Below are positions 1 to 8,495 of a DNA stretch of 64,000 nucleotides, piece after piece. The stretch is from Actinomadura sp. K4S16. GTDB lineage: Bacteria; Actinomycetota; Actinomycetes; Streptosporangiales; Streptosporangiaceae. The position numbers and the translations under genes were made by a program. Location: positions 248,001 through 312,000 of the forward strand of contig NZ_BDDE01000011.1 in assembly GCF_008327685.1 (NCBI RefSeq), given 5' to 3'. Numbering within the stretch: position 1 is the first letter of the stretch; each line of letters starts with the position of its first letter. The notes under the pieces were generated by a model that had not been told where the DNA came from, did not search any database, and was given only the letters and a program-made list of their open reading frames with translations.

Positions 1-2
1 AC

Positions 3-197
3 CGGCGCATCCTCGTGTGCCGGTCCGGGCGGCTGCGCATGACGCCGGTCAACGAGGTCCTGCGGGAGCTGCCCCGCGGCACCCGGATCGGCCCGCCGAG
101 CGGGCTGTGGTGGCGCTGCGAGACGCTCGGCGAGCGCCTCTACATCCACAAGCGGTTCCACAAGGACGTCAACGCCGCCGACGGCGTCGCCGCCTGA
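3..197 (+). CDS. C-terminal fragment of an unidentified protein (5' end outside window)
   Basis: An open frame runs in from the window edge and ends at a TGA at 195-197. About 64 residues are visible, and they are basic and contain WWRC and KRFHKD. A GTG at 15 could be read as a start, but the frame is open to the edge without a ribosome binding site, so this is most likely the end of a longer gene. I do not recognise the family. A strong hairpin follows immediately, which supports a real gene end here. Confidence 0.5.
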   Translation, partial: RRILVCRSGRLRMTPVNEVLRELPRGTRIGPPSGLWWRCETLGERLYIHKRFHKDVNAADGVAA

Positions 198-212
198 CGC
201 CCTCCCCGGCCC

Positions 213-243
213 GACGCCCTGCCCGGTCCCCGGGCAGGGCGTC
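213..243. terminator. Perfect 14-bp stem hairpin, likely terminator of the first gene
   Basis: GACGCCCTGCCCGG at 213-226 pairs fully with CCGGGCAGGGCGTC at 230-243 around a three-base loop. It lies 16 bases after the stop at 197. There is no U-tract, as is common for actinomycete terminators. Confidence 0.7.
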
Positions 244-327
244 TCGTCGTCTCCGCCCCTGGCGCTCGTCCTCTCGGCCCAGGTCGGATCGGCTTCCAGG
301 AGGAGATGGCTTCCGTTCCGGGGCGCT

Positions 328-344
328 AGTGTGATCCTGATCAC
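328..344 (+). promoter_or_regulatory. Promoter -10 overlapped by a GTGATC-CT-GATCAC palindrome
   Basis: TAGTGT at 328-333 fits an actinomycete -10. It overlaps an inverted repeat GTGATC (331-336) / GATCAC (339-344). The ABC ATPase gene starts at 378 with a good ribosome binding site (gggagagg). A repressor bound here would cover the transcription start. This is an inference from sequence only. Confidence 0.45.
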
Positions 345-377
345 GGACCAACCGCGAGAGAGCGAGCCGGGAGAGGC

Positions 378-1334
378 ATGATCGAGGCGGAGAACCTCAC
401 CAAGCGCTACGGCGACAAGACCGCCGTGGACGACCTGACCTTCACGGTCGCCCCCGGGCGGGTCACCGGGTTCCTCGGCCCGAACGGCGCCGGGAAGTCG
501 ACGACCATGCGGCTGCTGCTCGGCCTCGACCGGCCGGACCGCGGGGACGCCCGGATCCACGGCCGCCACTACCGCGACCTGAACGCCCCGATGCGCGTCG
601 TCGGCGCGCTGCTGGAGGCGCGGGCCGTGCACACCGGCCGCAGCGCCTACAACCACCTGCTGTGCCTCGCCCAGACGCAGGGCATCGGCAGGAAGCGCGT
701 CGACGAGGTGGTCGAGCTCGTCGGCCTCACCGGCGCCGCCCGCAAGCGCGCCGGCGGCTTCTCGCTCGGCATGGGGCAGCGGCTCGGCATCGCCGCCGCG
801 CTGCTCGGCGACCCGTCCGTGCTCATCCTGGACGAGCCCGTCAACGGCCTCGACCCCGAGGGCATCGTCTGGATCCGCACGCTCATGCAGCACCTCGCCG
901 CCGAGGGCCGCACGGTGTTCGTCTCCAGCCACCTGATGAACGAGATGGCCGTCACCGCCGAGCACCTCATCGTCATCGGCCGCGGCCGGCTGATCGCGGA
1001 CTGCTCCACCGAGGAGTTCATCGAGCGCAGCACCGAGAAGACGGTGATCGTCCGCAGCCCGGACGCCGCCCGCCTCGCCGCCCTCGTCACCGCCGAAGGG
1101 GGCGGCGCCGTCCCGGACGGCGACGGGCTGCTCACCGTGACGCACATGGAGGCGCCCCGCGTCGGGGAGCTGGCCGCCGCCGAGGGGATCGTCCTGCACG
1201 AGCTCACCCCGACCCGCGGCTCGCTGGAGTCGGCGTTCATGGAGCTGACCCGCGACAGCGTCGAATACGGCGCGGCGGGCGCGGGCGCGCCCGTGCCGGC
1301 CGCCGTCCCCGCCCAGGAGGGGGAGACCCGATGA
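378..1334 (+). CDS. ABC-2 type exporter ATP-binding protein
   Basis: This 318-residue cytoplasmic ATPase would energise the membrane protein encoded next. The Walker A motif GPNGAGKST is at about residues 34-42, the signature SLGMGQ at about 129-134, and Walker B VLILDEP at about 148-154. The C-terminal extension of about 90 residues after the nucleotide-binding domain is typical of the BcrA/DrrA branch, so drug, lipid or bacteriocin-like substrates are possible. The ATG at 378 is preceded by gggagagg. Its stop overlaps the permease start by four bases (ATGA), indicating translational coupling. It resembles the ATPase ending at 54620 later in the window, and the two are probably paralogues. 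The substrate is not predictable. Confidence 0.93.
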   Translation: MIEAENLTKRYGDKTAVDDLTFTVAPGRVTGFLGPNGAGKSTTMRLLLGLDRPDRGDARIHGRHYRDLNAPMRVVGALLEARAVHTGRSAYNHLLCLAQTQGIGRKRVDEVVELVGLTGAARKRAGGFSLGMGQRLGIAAALLGDPSVLILDEPVNGLDPEGIVWIRTLMQHLAAEGRTVFVSSHLMNEMAVTAEHLIVIGRGRLIADCSTEEFIERSTEKTVIVRSPDAARLAALVTAEGGGAVPDGDGLLTVTHMEAPRVGELAAAEGIVLHELTPTRGSLESAFMELTRDSVEYGAAGAGAPVPAAVPAQEGETR

Positions 1335-2161
1335 CCACGGCCACCACGCCCGCCGCCGACCCCGCCGAGCACCCCCGGCCGGGCTTCGGGCGGCTGCTGC
1401 TCTCCGAGTGGACGAAGATCCGCACCGTCCGGTCCACGCTCTGGACGCTGATCCTGCTCGTCCTCCTCGACCTCGGCTTCACCGCGCTGTTCGTCGGCCT
1501 CACCGTCGCGCAGTGGGACAAGACCGATCCCGCCGACCGCGCCCAGGTCGTCGCCGACCCGACCGGCTTCATCCTCGGCAGCGGGTTCTTCCTCAGCCAG
1601 CTGACCATCTGCGTGCTCGGCGTGCTGGTCATCGCCTCGGAGTACTCCACCGGCATGATCCGCGCGAGCCTGCTCGCGGTGCCGCGGCGGCTGCCCGTGC
1701 TGTGGGCCAAGTCCCTGGTGTTCGCGGCGGTCGTCCTCGTCCTCGGCGTCGCGGTGTCGTTCGCCTCGTTCTTCATCGGCTCGGCGCTCATCGGCGACAA
1801 GGCCGAGGTCTCGCTCGCCGACGATGGCGTGCTGCGCGCCGTCGTCGGCGGCGGCCTCTACCTGGCGATGCTCGGGCTGTTCGCCCTGGCGATCGGCGCG
1901 ATCGTGCGGCACACCGCCGGCGGCATCACCGGCGTCATCGGCTTCGTGCTCGTGCTGGCGCCGCTCGCGCAGCTGCTGCCCGGCAGCATCGGCGACCACA
2001 TCCACGCCTACCTGCCGTCCGAGGCGGGCCATCTCATCGCCCAGGCCCGCCAGGGCCAGAACGACCTGCTGACCCCCTGGCAGGGGTACGGGGTGTTCGC
2101 GCTCTGGACGGCCGTGCTGCTCGCCGTGGCCGCCGTCCTGCTCAAGCGCCGCGACGCCTAG
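1331..2161 (+). CDS. ABC-2 type exporter permease
   Basis: This 276-residue integral membrane protein is the partner of the ATPase just upstream. A short cytoplasmic N-terminus carrying the SEWTKIRTVRST segment, typical of ABC-2 permeases in actinomycetes, leads into about six hydrophobic stretches. A central YSTGMIRASL segment matches the usual cytoplasmic coupling region of this family. The ATG at 1331 overlaps the ATPase stop, and the protein ends in KRRDA, close to the RRRDA end of the permease at 53169. The open frame extends upstream of 1331, but only as antisense-like noise inside the ATPase gene. Confidence 0.92.
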   Translation: MTTATTPAADPAEHPRPGFGRLLLSEWTKIRTVRSTLWTLILLVLLDLGFTALFVGLTVAQWDKTDPADRAQVVADPTGFILGSGFFLSQLTICVLGVLVIASEYSTGMIRASLLAVPRRLPVLWAKSLVFAAVVLVLGVAVSFASFFIGSALIGDKAEVSLADDGVLRAVVGGGLYLAMLGLFALAIGAIVRHTAGGITGVIGFVLVLAPLAQLLPGSIGDHIHAYLPSEAGHLIAQARQGQNDLLTPWQGYGVFALWTAVLLAVAAVLLKRRDA

Positions 2162-2228
2162 CGGTGCTTCTCGGTCCCGGCCCGCGGCGTCGGGGGAGTA
2201 CCGGCTGGTCGCCGGGTACGGGAAGGGC

Positions 2229-3995
2229 ATGCTGGACCAGCCCGAGGAGAGGGAGTCCCGGCCGAACGCGCTCCGCGACTACGCCCTCATAGCCGACGGG
2301 GAGCGCGGCGCCCTTGTGGGCCCGGACGGGGACTTCGCGTGGATGTGCTTCCCGGCCTGGGACTCGCCACCCGCCTTCGGGGGCCTCCTCGGCGGCCCCG
2401 GCGCCTACGTGGTCCAGCCCGCGGCCCGTCGGTGGGTCTGGGGCGGCTACTACGCCGACCGCGGGCTCATCTGGCACAGCCGGTGGGTGACCGGCGACGG
2501 CGCCATCCTGGAGTGCCGCGAGGCACTCGCCCGCCCGGCGGTCTCCGACCGGGCGGTCGTCCTGCGGAGCTGCCGGGCCGTGCGGGGCCGGTCCCGCGTC
2601 CGCGCCCTGCTGGACGTGCGCACCGGCCCGGGCGCCGCCCGGATGCGGGACCCGCGCCGCGACGGCGCGGAGTGGACCGCCCGCGGCGGCGGCGCGTCGC
2701 TGCGCTGGCTCGGCGCGGAGGAGGCCGTCGTGCGGGCGGGCGGCGACGGCGGGCCCGTGCTCGACCTCGCCTTCGACCTGGAGGAGGGCGAGACCCGCCA
2801 CCTGGTCCTCGAGGTCGCGGCGGGCGGGGGCGGCGGACCGCTGGACGCCGCCGCGCTCTGGGAGGCCACCGAGCGGGACTGGCACGAGGCCGTGCCGCAC
2901 TGCCGCGACACCATCGCGCCGCGCGACGCCCGCCTCGCCTACTCCGTCCTCACCGGCCTCACCGCCTCCGGCGGCGGGATGGTGGCCGCCGCCACGACGG
3001 CGCTGCCGGAGCGCTCGAACGAGGGCCGCAACTTCGACTACCGCTACGCCTGGATCCGCGACCAGTGCTTCGCGGGGCGGGCCGTCGCCGTCCACGGCGG
3101 GCCGCCCGGACTCCTGCGCGACGCCGTGGGGTTCGTGTCCGCCCGCGTCCTCGCCGACGGGGACCGGCTGAAACCCGCCTACACCGTCAGCGGCGGGAAG
3201 GTGCCGGACGAGAGCGCCAGCGGCCTGCCCGGCTACCCCGGCGCCCAGGCGGTCGTCGGGAACAGGGCCGGCGACCAGTTCCAGCTCGACGCGCTGGGGG
3301 AGGCGCTGCTGCTGCTGTCCGCCGCCGCCGAGCACGACCGCCGCGAGCCGGAGGCGGTGGAGGCCGCCCGCGTCGCGGTCGACGCCGTCGCCCGCGGCTG
3401 GACCCGGCCCGAGGCGGGGATCTGGGAGATCCACGACGACCTGTGGACGCATTCGCGCCTGACCTGCGTCGCCGGCCTGCGCCAGGCGGCCCGGACGCTG
3501 GCGGGCCGCGCCGAGGCCGGCCGGTGGACCGCGCTCGCCGACGCCATCCTCGCCGAGACCTCCCGCACCTCGCTCACCCCCGAGGGCCGCTGGAAGCGCG
3601 CGCCCGGTGACGACCGCGTGGACGCGGCGCTGCTGATCCCCCCGCTGCGGGGCGCGCTCCCGAGCGACGACCCCCGCACCGCCGCGACGCTGCGGGCGGT
3701 GCGCGAGGACCTCGTCGAGGAGGGGTTCGTCTACCGCTACCGGGTCGGGGACCGGCCGCTCGGCGTGGCCGAGGGCGCCTTCATCCTCTGCGGCTTCTTC
3801 CTCGCGCTCGCCGAGGACCGCCAGGGCCACACCGCCCGCGCCCTCGCGACCTTCGAGCGGACCCGGTCGGGCTGCGCGACCAGCGGCCTGTTCTCCGAGG
3901 AGTACGACGTCAAGCAGCGGCAGCTGCGCGGCAACATGCCCCAGGCGTTCGTGCACGCCCTCCTGCTGGAGGCCGCCCACCGCCTGGCGCACTGA
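2229..3995 (+). CDS. GH15 family glucoamylase/trehalase-like glycoside hydrolase
   Basis: This 588-residue protein has the two-part GH15 layout of an N-terminal beta-sandwich followed by an (alpha/alpha)6 barrel. Diagnostic pieces are NFDYRYAWIRDQCF near residue 261, the WEIHDDLWTHSRL segment near 400 that carries the general acid Glu, and GLFSEEYD followed by NMPQAFVHALL near the C-terminus, which carries the catalytic base. Members hydrolyse alpha-glucosidic bonds in maltooligosaccharides, trehalose or related glucans. There is no signal peptide, so it should act in the cytoplasm. The ATG at 2229 follows ggaaggg. It stands alone between the exporter and the dehydrogenase, and the exact substrate cannot be read from sequence. 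Confidence 0.88.
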   Translation: MLDQPEERESRPNALRDYALIADGERGALVGPDGDFAWMCFPAWDSPPAFGGLLGGPGAYVVQPAARRWVWGGYYADRGLIWHSRWVTGDGAILECREALARPAVSDRAVVLRSCRAVRGRSRVRALLDVRTGPGAARMRDPRRDGAEWTARGGGASLRWLGAEEAVVRAGGDGGPVLDLAFDLEEGETRHLVLEVAAGGGGGPLDAAALWEATERDWHEAVPHCRDTIAPRDARLAYSVLTGLTASGGGMVAAATTALPERSNEGRNFDYRYAWIRDQCFAGRAVAVHGGPPGLLRDAVGFVSARVLADGDRLKPAYTVSGGKVPDESASGLPGYPGAQAVVGNRAGDQFQLDALGEALLLLSAAAEHDRREPEAVEAARVAVDAVARGWTRPEAGIWEIHDDLWTHSRLTCVAGLRQAARTLAGRAEAGRWTALADAILAETSRTSLTPEGRWKRAPGDDRVDAALLIPPLRGALPSDDPRTAATLRAVREDLVEEGFVYRYRVGDRPLGVAEGAFILCGFFLALAEDRQGHTARALATFERTRSGCATSGLFSEEYDVKQRQLRGNMPQAFVHALLLEAAHRLAH

Positions 3996-4066
3996 TCCCG
4001 GGGGAGGCCGGCCCGGAAATCCGGGCGCCGCGATTGAAGCGCGGTTTCCGGGATAGTCGCTTCGAC

Positions 4067-7000
4067 ATGGCTGTATCGGCGGAGGGCACCAGGCAGGAGC
4101 AGAGGCGGGAGGCCGCGGCGTCCCGAGGGCGGGACGCGCTGCGGCGCGCGCTCACCGAGCGGGTGGACGGCGAGGTCCGGTTCGATCCCGGCTCCCGGGC
4201 CGCCTACTCCCACGACTCGTCCAACTACCAGCAGCCGCCCATCGGGGTGGTGGTCCCGCGGACGGTCGAGGCAGGCGCGGAGGCCGTCCGGGTATGCGCC
4301 GAGCACGACGTCCCGGTCCTGTCCCGCGGCGGCGGGACGAGCCTGGCGGGGCAGTGCGTCAACAACGCCGTGGTCGTCGACTGGTCCAAGTACTGCCGCG
4401 CGCTGGTCTCGGTCGACCCGGAGGCGCGCCGCGCCGTCGTCGAGCCCGGCGCGTGCCTGGACGATCTGAACGAGCGGCTGTCGGAGCACCGGCTGATGGT
4501 CGGCCCGAAGCCCTCCACCCACGACACCTGCACGATCGGCGGGATGATCGGCAACAACTCGTGCGGCGCGTCCGCGCAGGCGTACGGGAAGATGGTCGAC
4601 TCCGTCGTGCGGCTGGAGGTGCTGACCTACGACGGGCTGCGGATGTGGGTCGGCGAGACCTCGGACGAGGAGTACGAGCGGATCCTCGCCGAGGGCGGCC
4701 GGCGCGCCGAGATCTACCGGGCGCTGCGCGAGCTGCGCGACGACGGCATGGAGCTGATCCGCACCCGCTACCCCGACATCCCGCGCCGGGTGTCCGGCTA
4801 CAACCTGGACTCGCTGCTGCCGGAGAAGGGCTTCGACGCGGCCCGCGCCCTCGTCGGCTCGGAGGGCACGCTCGTCACCGTCCTGCGCGCGGAGATCTGC
4901 CTGGTGCCGGTCCCGGCGTTCGAGTCGCTCGCCGTCCTCGGCTACGACGACATCGCGGCCGCCGGGGACGCCGTGCCGCGCGTCCTGCCCTCGGATCCGC
5001 TCGCGCTGGAGGGCATGGACGAGCAGCTCCTCGACCTGGCCAAGCGCGACCACCTCGCCGCGCCACGGGTGGTGGAGGACATGCCGGAGGGAGCGGGCTG
5101 GCTCATGGTCCGCTTCGGCGGCGACACCAGGGACGAGGCCGACGGCAGGGCCCGCGCCCTCCTCGAGGAGATCGAGAACGGGCCGAACCCGCCGCGCTGC
5201 ACGTTCGTGCACGACCCGCACGAGGAGGAGCTGCTCTGGAAGGTGCGCGAGGCGGGGCTGGGCGCGACCGCCTACCCGCCCGGGCAGCCCGACACGCACG
5301 AGGGCTGGGAGGACTCCGCGGTCCCGCCCGACCGGCTCGGCGACTACCTGCGCGACTTCCGCGCCCTCGTCGAGGAGTTCGGCTACGGCCCCGTCTCCCT
5401 CTACGGGCACTTCGGGCAGGGGTGCGTGCACACCCGCATCCCGTTCGACCTGGAGGACGAGCGCGGCGCCTCCCGGTACCGCCGTTTCGTCGAGCGCGCC
5501 GCCCGCCTCGTCGCGGACTACGGCGGTTCGCTGTCGGGCGAGCACGGCGACGGCCAGGCCCGCGGCGAACTCCTGCCGATCATGTTCGGGGACGAGGTGG
5601 TCCGGCTGTTCGAGCGGTTCAAGGCGGTGTTCGACCCGGGGAACCGGATGAACCCCGGCAAGATCGTCCACCCGTACCGGCTGGACGACGACCTCGACCA
5701 CCTCGCCTACGACCCCGCCGAGCCGGACACCTACTTCTCCTTCCCCGACGACCACCACCGCTTCGCCCACGCCGCGTCCCGCTGCGTCGGGATCGGCAAG
5801 TGCCGGGCGTCGTCGGGCGGCGTCATGTGCCCGAGCTACCGGGTGACGGGGGAGGAGGAGCACTCCACCCGCGGCCGGGCCCGCGTCCTGATGGAGATGA
5901 TGCGCGGGATGCCCGGCGCCGGCACGCCGAACCCGTCGGTGCCGGGGCCGGGCGGCGCCGCCGTCATCACCGACGGCTGGCGGTCCGAGGACGTCCGCGA
6001 CGCCCTGGACCTGTGCCTGGCGTGCAAGGGCTGCCGCAGCGACTGCCCGGTCAACGTGGACATGGCCACCTACAAGGCCGAGTTCCTCGCCCACCACTAC
6101 AAGGGGCGGATCCGTCCGCCCGCGCACTACACGATGGGCTGGCTGCCCCTGTGGGCCCGGATCGCGGCGCTCGCGCCGGGCGCCGCCAACGCGGCGCTGC
6201 ACGCCCCCGTCCTGGGCGGGATCGCCAAGCGGGCCGGCGGCATCGACCCGCGCCGCGAGATGCCCCGGTTCGCCGGCGAGCGGTTCACCGACTGGTTCAG
6301 GCGCCGGCCCCCGCGCGGCGGGGGCAGGCGGGTCGTGCTGTGGCCCGACACCTTCACGAACAACTTCCACCCGCACATCGGCAGGGCCGCCGTCCGGGTC
6401 CTGGAGGCGACCGGCCACCGGGTCGAGGTCCCGCCGGTCCCGCTGTGCTGCGGCCTGACCTGGATCTCCACCGGGCAGCTCGGCGTGGCGGCCCGCGTGC
6501 TGCGCCGCACCGTCCGGGCGCTCGCGCCCCGGCTGCGCGACGGCGTCCCGGTGGTCGGGCTGGAGCCGAGCTGCACGGCGGTGTTCCGCGCCGACGCCCC
6601 CGAGCTGATGGAGGGCGACGCGGTCGAGGACGACGTCAAGCGGCTCCGCGACCAGACCCGCACCCTCGCCGAGCTGCTCGACGAGCACCAGGAGGAGTCC
6701 GGCGGCGCCTCGCCCGGCGCGTCCCACGACGTGGTCGCCGGGCTCGACACGCCGAAGGTCGGCGCGATCGCCCAGCCGCACTGCCACCAGCACGCCGTGA
6801 TGGGCTTCGGCGCCGACCAGCGGGTGCTGTCGCGCGCCGGGGTGGACGTGCGGACGCTCGACGTCGGCTGCTGCGGTCTCGCGGGGAACTTCGGCTTCGA
6901 GGCCGGCCACTACGAGGTCTCCACCGCGATAGCCGAGCAGGGCGTCTGGCCCGAGGTCCGGGACGCCGCGCCCGGGACGGAAGTCCTGGCCGACGGGTTC

Positions 7001-7096
7001 TCCTGCCGGACGCAGATCGAGGCGGGGACCGGCGCCCGGCCGCGCCATCTTGCCGAACTCCTCGCCGATCTGCTACCCCAGGACGACGGTCCGTGA
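4067..7096 (+). CDS. FAD-binding and (Fe-S) oxidoreductase fusion, D-lactate/glycolate dehydrogenase type
   Basis: This protein of about 1009 residues fuses a GlcD-like flavoprotein to a GlpC/LldE-like iron-sulfur and CCG-domain module. The PCMH-type FAD domain carries SRGGGTSLAGQCVN and GGMIGNNSCGA. The FAD-oxidase C-terminal domain ends near DPGNRMNPGKIV. Cysteine clusters CVGIGKC and CLACKGCRSDCPV follow, then two CCG motifs (CCGLTW, CCGLAG). Such proteins oxidise D-lactate or other 2-hydroxyacids and pass electrons to the respiratory chain at the membrane face. I chose ATG 4067 over TTG 4034 because GATAGT at 4052-4057 looks like a -10, leaving almost no leader. The substrate is inferred from the family only. 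Confidence 0.9.
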   Translation: MAVSAEGTRQEQRREAAASRGRDALRRALTERVDGEVRFDPGSRAAYSHDSSNYQQPPIGVVVPRTVEAGAEAVRVCAEHDVPVLSRGGGTSLAGQCVNNAVVVDWSKYCRALVSVDPEARRAVVEPGACLDDLNERLSEHRLMVGPKPSTHDTCTIGGMIGNNSCGASAQAYGKMVDSVVRLEVLTYDGLRMWVGETSDEEYERILAEGGRRAEIYRALRELRDDGMELIRTRYPDIPRRVSGYNLDSLLPEKGFDAARALVGSEGTLVTVLRAEICLVPVPAFESLAVLGYDDIAAAGDAVPRVLPSDPLALEGMDEQLLDLAKRDHLAAPRVVEDMPEGAGWLMVRFGGDTRDEADGRARALLEEIENGPNPPRCTFVHDPHEEELLWKVREAGLGATAYPPGQPDTHEGWEDSAVPPDRLGDYLRDFRALVEEFGYGPVSLYGHFGQGCVHTRIPFDLEDERGASRYRRFVERAARLVADYGGSLSGEHGDGQARGELLPIMFGDEVVRLFERFKAVFDPGNRMNPGKIVHPYRLDDDLDHLAYDPAEPDTYFSFPDDHHRFAHAASRCVGIGKCRASSGGVMCPSYRVTGEEEHSTRGRARVLMEMMRGMPGAGTPNPSVPGPGGAAVITDGWRSEDVRDALDLCLACKGCRSDCPVNVDMATYKAEFLAHHYKGRIRPPAHYTMGWLPLWARIAALAPGAANAALHAPVLGGIAKRAGGIDPRREMPRFAGERFTDWFRRRPPRGGGRRVVLWPDTFTNNFHPHIGRAAVRVLEATGHRVEVPPVPLCCGLTWISTGQLGVAARVLRRTVRALAPRLRDGVPVVGLEPSCTAVFRADAPELMEGDAVEDDVKRLRDQTRTLAELLDEHQEESGGASPGASHDVVAGLDTPKVGAIAQPHCHQHAVMGFGADQRVLSRAGVDVRTLDVGCCGLAGNFGFEAGHYEVSTAIAEQGVWPEVRDAAPGTEVLADGFSCRTQIEAGTGARPRHLAELLADLLPQDDGP

Positions 7097-7148
7097 CCGG
7101 CGGTGGAGCGGTCCCGGGCCGCGTTGGCGCGCGCGGGACCGGCCCCTG

Positions 7149-7154
7149 TAGAAA
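7149..7154 (+). promoter_or_regulatory. Candidate -10 of a leaderless marR-type gene
   Basis: TGTAGAAAGT contains the extended -10 TAGAAA six bases before the ATG at 7161. There is no room for a ribosome binding site, so the message is likely leaderless. Confidence 0.5.
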
Positions 7155-7160
7155 GTCGTC

Positions 7161-7640
7161 ATGAACGCGCTGGACGACGACGGCGTCGACGAGGTGACCT
7201 CGGCGCTCCTGACGGCCTCCCGGCTGCTGGTGGCGGTCTCGGTGCGCTCCCTGGCGGCCACGGAGGGCGCCGTCACGCTGCCGCAGTTCCGTCTCCTGGT
7301 GGTGCTGTCCTCGCAGGGGCCGGCCAAGCTCGTGACGCTCGCCGGCCTCCTGGAGGTCAACCCCTCGACGGCGCTGCGCATGGTGGACCGGCTGGCCGCC
7401 GCCGGGCTGGTGGACCGGCAGGCGAGCCCCGACAGCGGCCGCGAGGTCCGCATCCAGCTCACCCCGGCCGGGCGCGGCATCGTCGACGACGTGACCGCCC
7501 GCCGCCGCGCCGACATCGCCGCGGTGGTGTCCCGGATGCCGGCCGGGCAGCGGCGCGCCCTCGTCGACGCCCTGCGCGCCTTCACCGAGGCCGGCGGCGA
7601 GCCGCCGCTGACCTCGCTGTCGCAGCTCGGCTGGACCTGA
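7161..7640 (+). CDS. MarR family transcriptional regulator
   Basis: A 159-residue winged helix-turn-helix protein. The recognition region LAGLLEVNPSTALRMVDRLAAAGLVDRQ and the wing SPDSGREVRIQLTPAGR are standard for MarR, with helical dimerisation segments at both ends. It would repress genes until it binds a small phenolic or oxidant ligand. No divergent partner is adjacent and its target is unknown. The start is ATG 7161, directly after a -10-like TAGAAA, so translation is probably leaderless. Confidence 0.88.
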   Translation: MNALDDDGVDEVTSALLTASRLLVAVSVRSLAATEGAVTLPQFRLLVVLSSQGPAKLVTLAGLLEVNPSTALRMVDRLAAAGLVDRQASPDSGREVRIQLTPAGRGIVDDVTARRRADIAAVVSRMPAGQRRALVDALRAFTEAGGEPPLTSLSQLGWT

Positions 7641-7750
7641 CCGCCGGGCCGAACCGGTCCGGGTCCGGTCGAGATCCCGTCGAACCTCCGCGACCGGACG
7701 CGCGTACTGCGCATCGACGCCCCTTCCCCCAGACCGAAAGGCGGCGGCGG

Positions 7751-8461
7751 ATGCGAGAACCCCGACCGGTCGTCGCGGCGCTGTGCGGCCTCGCCGCGGC
7801 GCTGCTGCTCGGCGCCTGCGCGCCGATCGGCCGCCAGGCCTCCGACGGCGGCGCCGTGGCGCCGCAGGCGGGCGCCGCGGACGCGGCGCAGTCGACCGTC
7901 GACACCCCGTGGGGGCCGCTCGGCCCCGCCGACCGGGAGCTGATCGTGAAGGTCCGGCAGGCGGGGCTGTGGGAGATCCCCGTCGGCCGGGAGGCCGAGC
8001 GCCGCGCCTCCCGGGCCGCGACCCGGCGCAACCTCGGCGAGATCGCCCGCCAGCACGTGCGCCTCGACGCGCTGGACCGGGCCGTCGCCGCGAAGCTGAA
8101 CGTCCCGCTGCCGAACCAGCCCACCGCCGACCAGCAGAGCTGGATGTCGGAGATCACCGGCAAGTCCGGCAACGACTACGACCGGACCGCCGTCGCCCGG
8201 CTGCGGATGGCGCACGGGCAGATCTACCCGGCGATCGGAGCCGTCCGCGGCAGCACCCGCAACACTCTCGTGCGGGCCTTCTCCGAGCAGTGCGAGACGT
8301 TCGTGCGCACCCACATGCGGCTGCTGGAGGGCACGGGCTTCGTCACCGGCGACATGCTGCCCGATCCGCCGCAGGCCACGGGCGCGCCCCCGGCGGGGAG
8401 CCCGGGCCAGCCGTACAGCCCCGCTCCGCCCGCGACCTCGCTGCTCGGCGGCGGGCAGTAG
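7751..8461 (+). CDS. Secreted lipoprotein with DUF4142-like helical domain
   Basis: A 236-residue protein with a lipoprotein signal, hydrophobic residues 8-20 then LLGAC, so Cys23 would be lipidated. The body is helical with RNLGEIARQHVRLDALDRAVAAKLNVPLP and a later HMRLLE segment, which matches the ferritin-like layout of DUF4142 (possible former metal or redox role; function unknown). The tail is proline/alanine rich. The frame is open far upstream, but ATG 7751 is the only start that exposes the signal peptide. It sits alone between MarR and the convergent deacetylase. Confidence 0.75.
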   Translation: MREPRPVVAALCGLAAALLLGACAPIGRQASDGGAVAPQAGAADAAQSTVDTPWGPLGPADRELIVKVRQAGLWEIPVGREAERRASRAATRRNLGEIARQHVRLDALDRAVAAKLNVPLPNQPTADQQSWMSEITGKSGNDYDRTAVARLRMAHGQIYPAIGAVRGSTRNTLVRAFSEQCETFVRTHMRLLEGTGFVTGDMLPDPPQATGAPPAGSPGQPYSPAPPATSLLGGGQ

Positions 8462-8495
8462 GCCGGACCGGGGAGCCGTGCGGGGGCGGGCCCGG

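Noticed and set aside
3737..7048. Very long minus-strand open frame opposite the FAD/Fe-S dehydrogenase
   Set aside because: It is a composition-driven shadow rich in Arg/Ala/Gly/Val without domains. The plus strand carries clear motifs. The same applies to 647-2230, 2142-3992, 8224-11868 and 11877-14408 on the minus strand.
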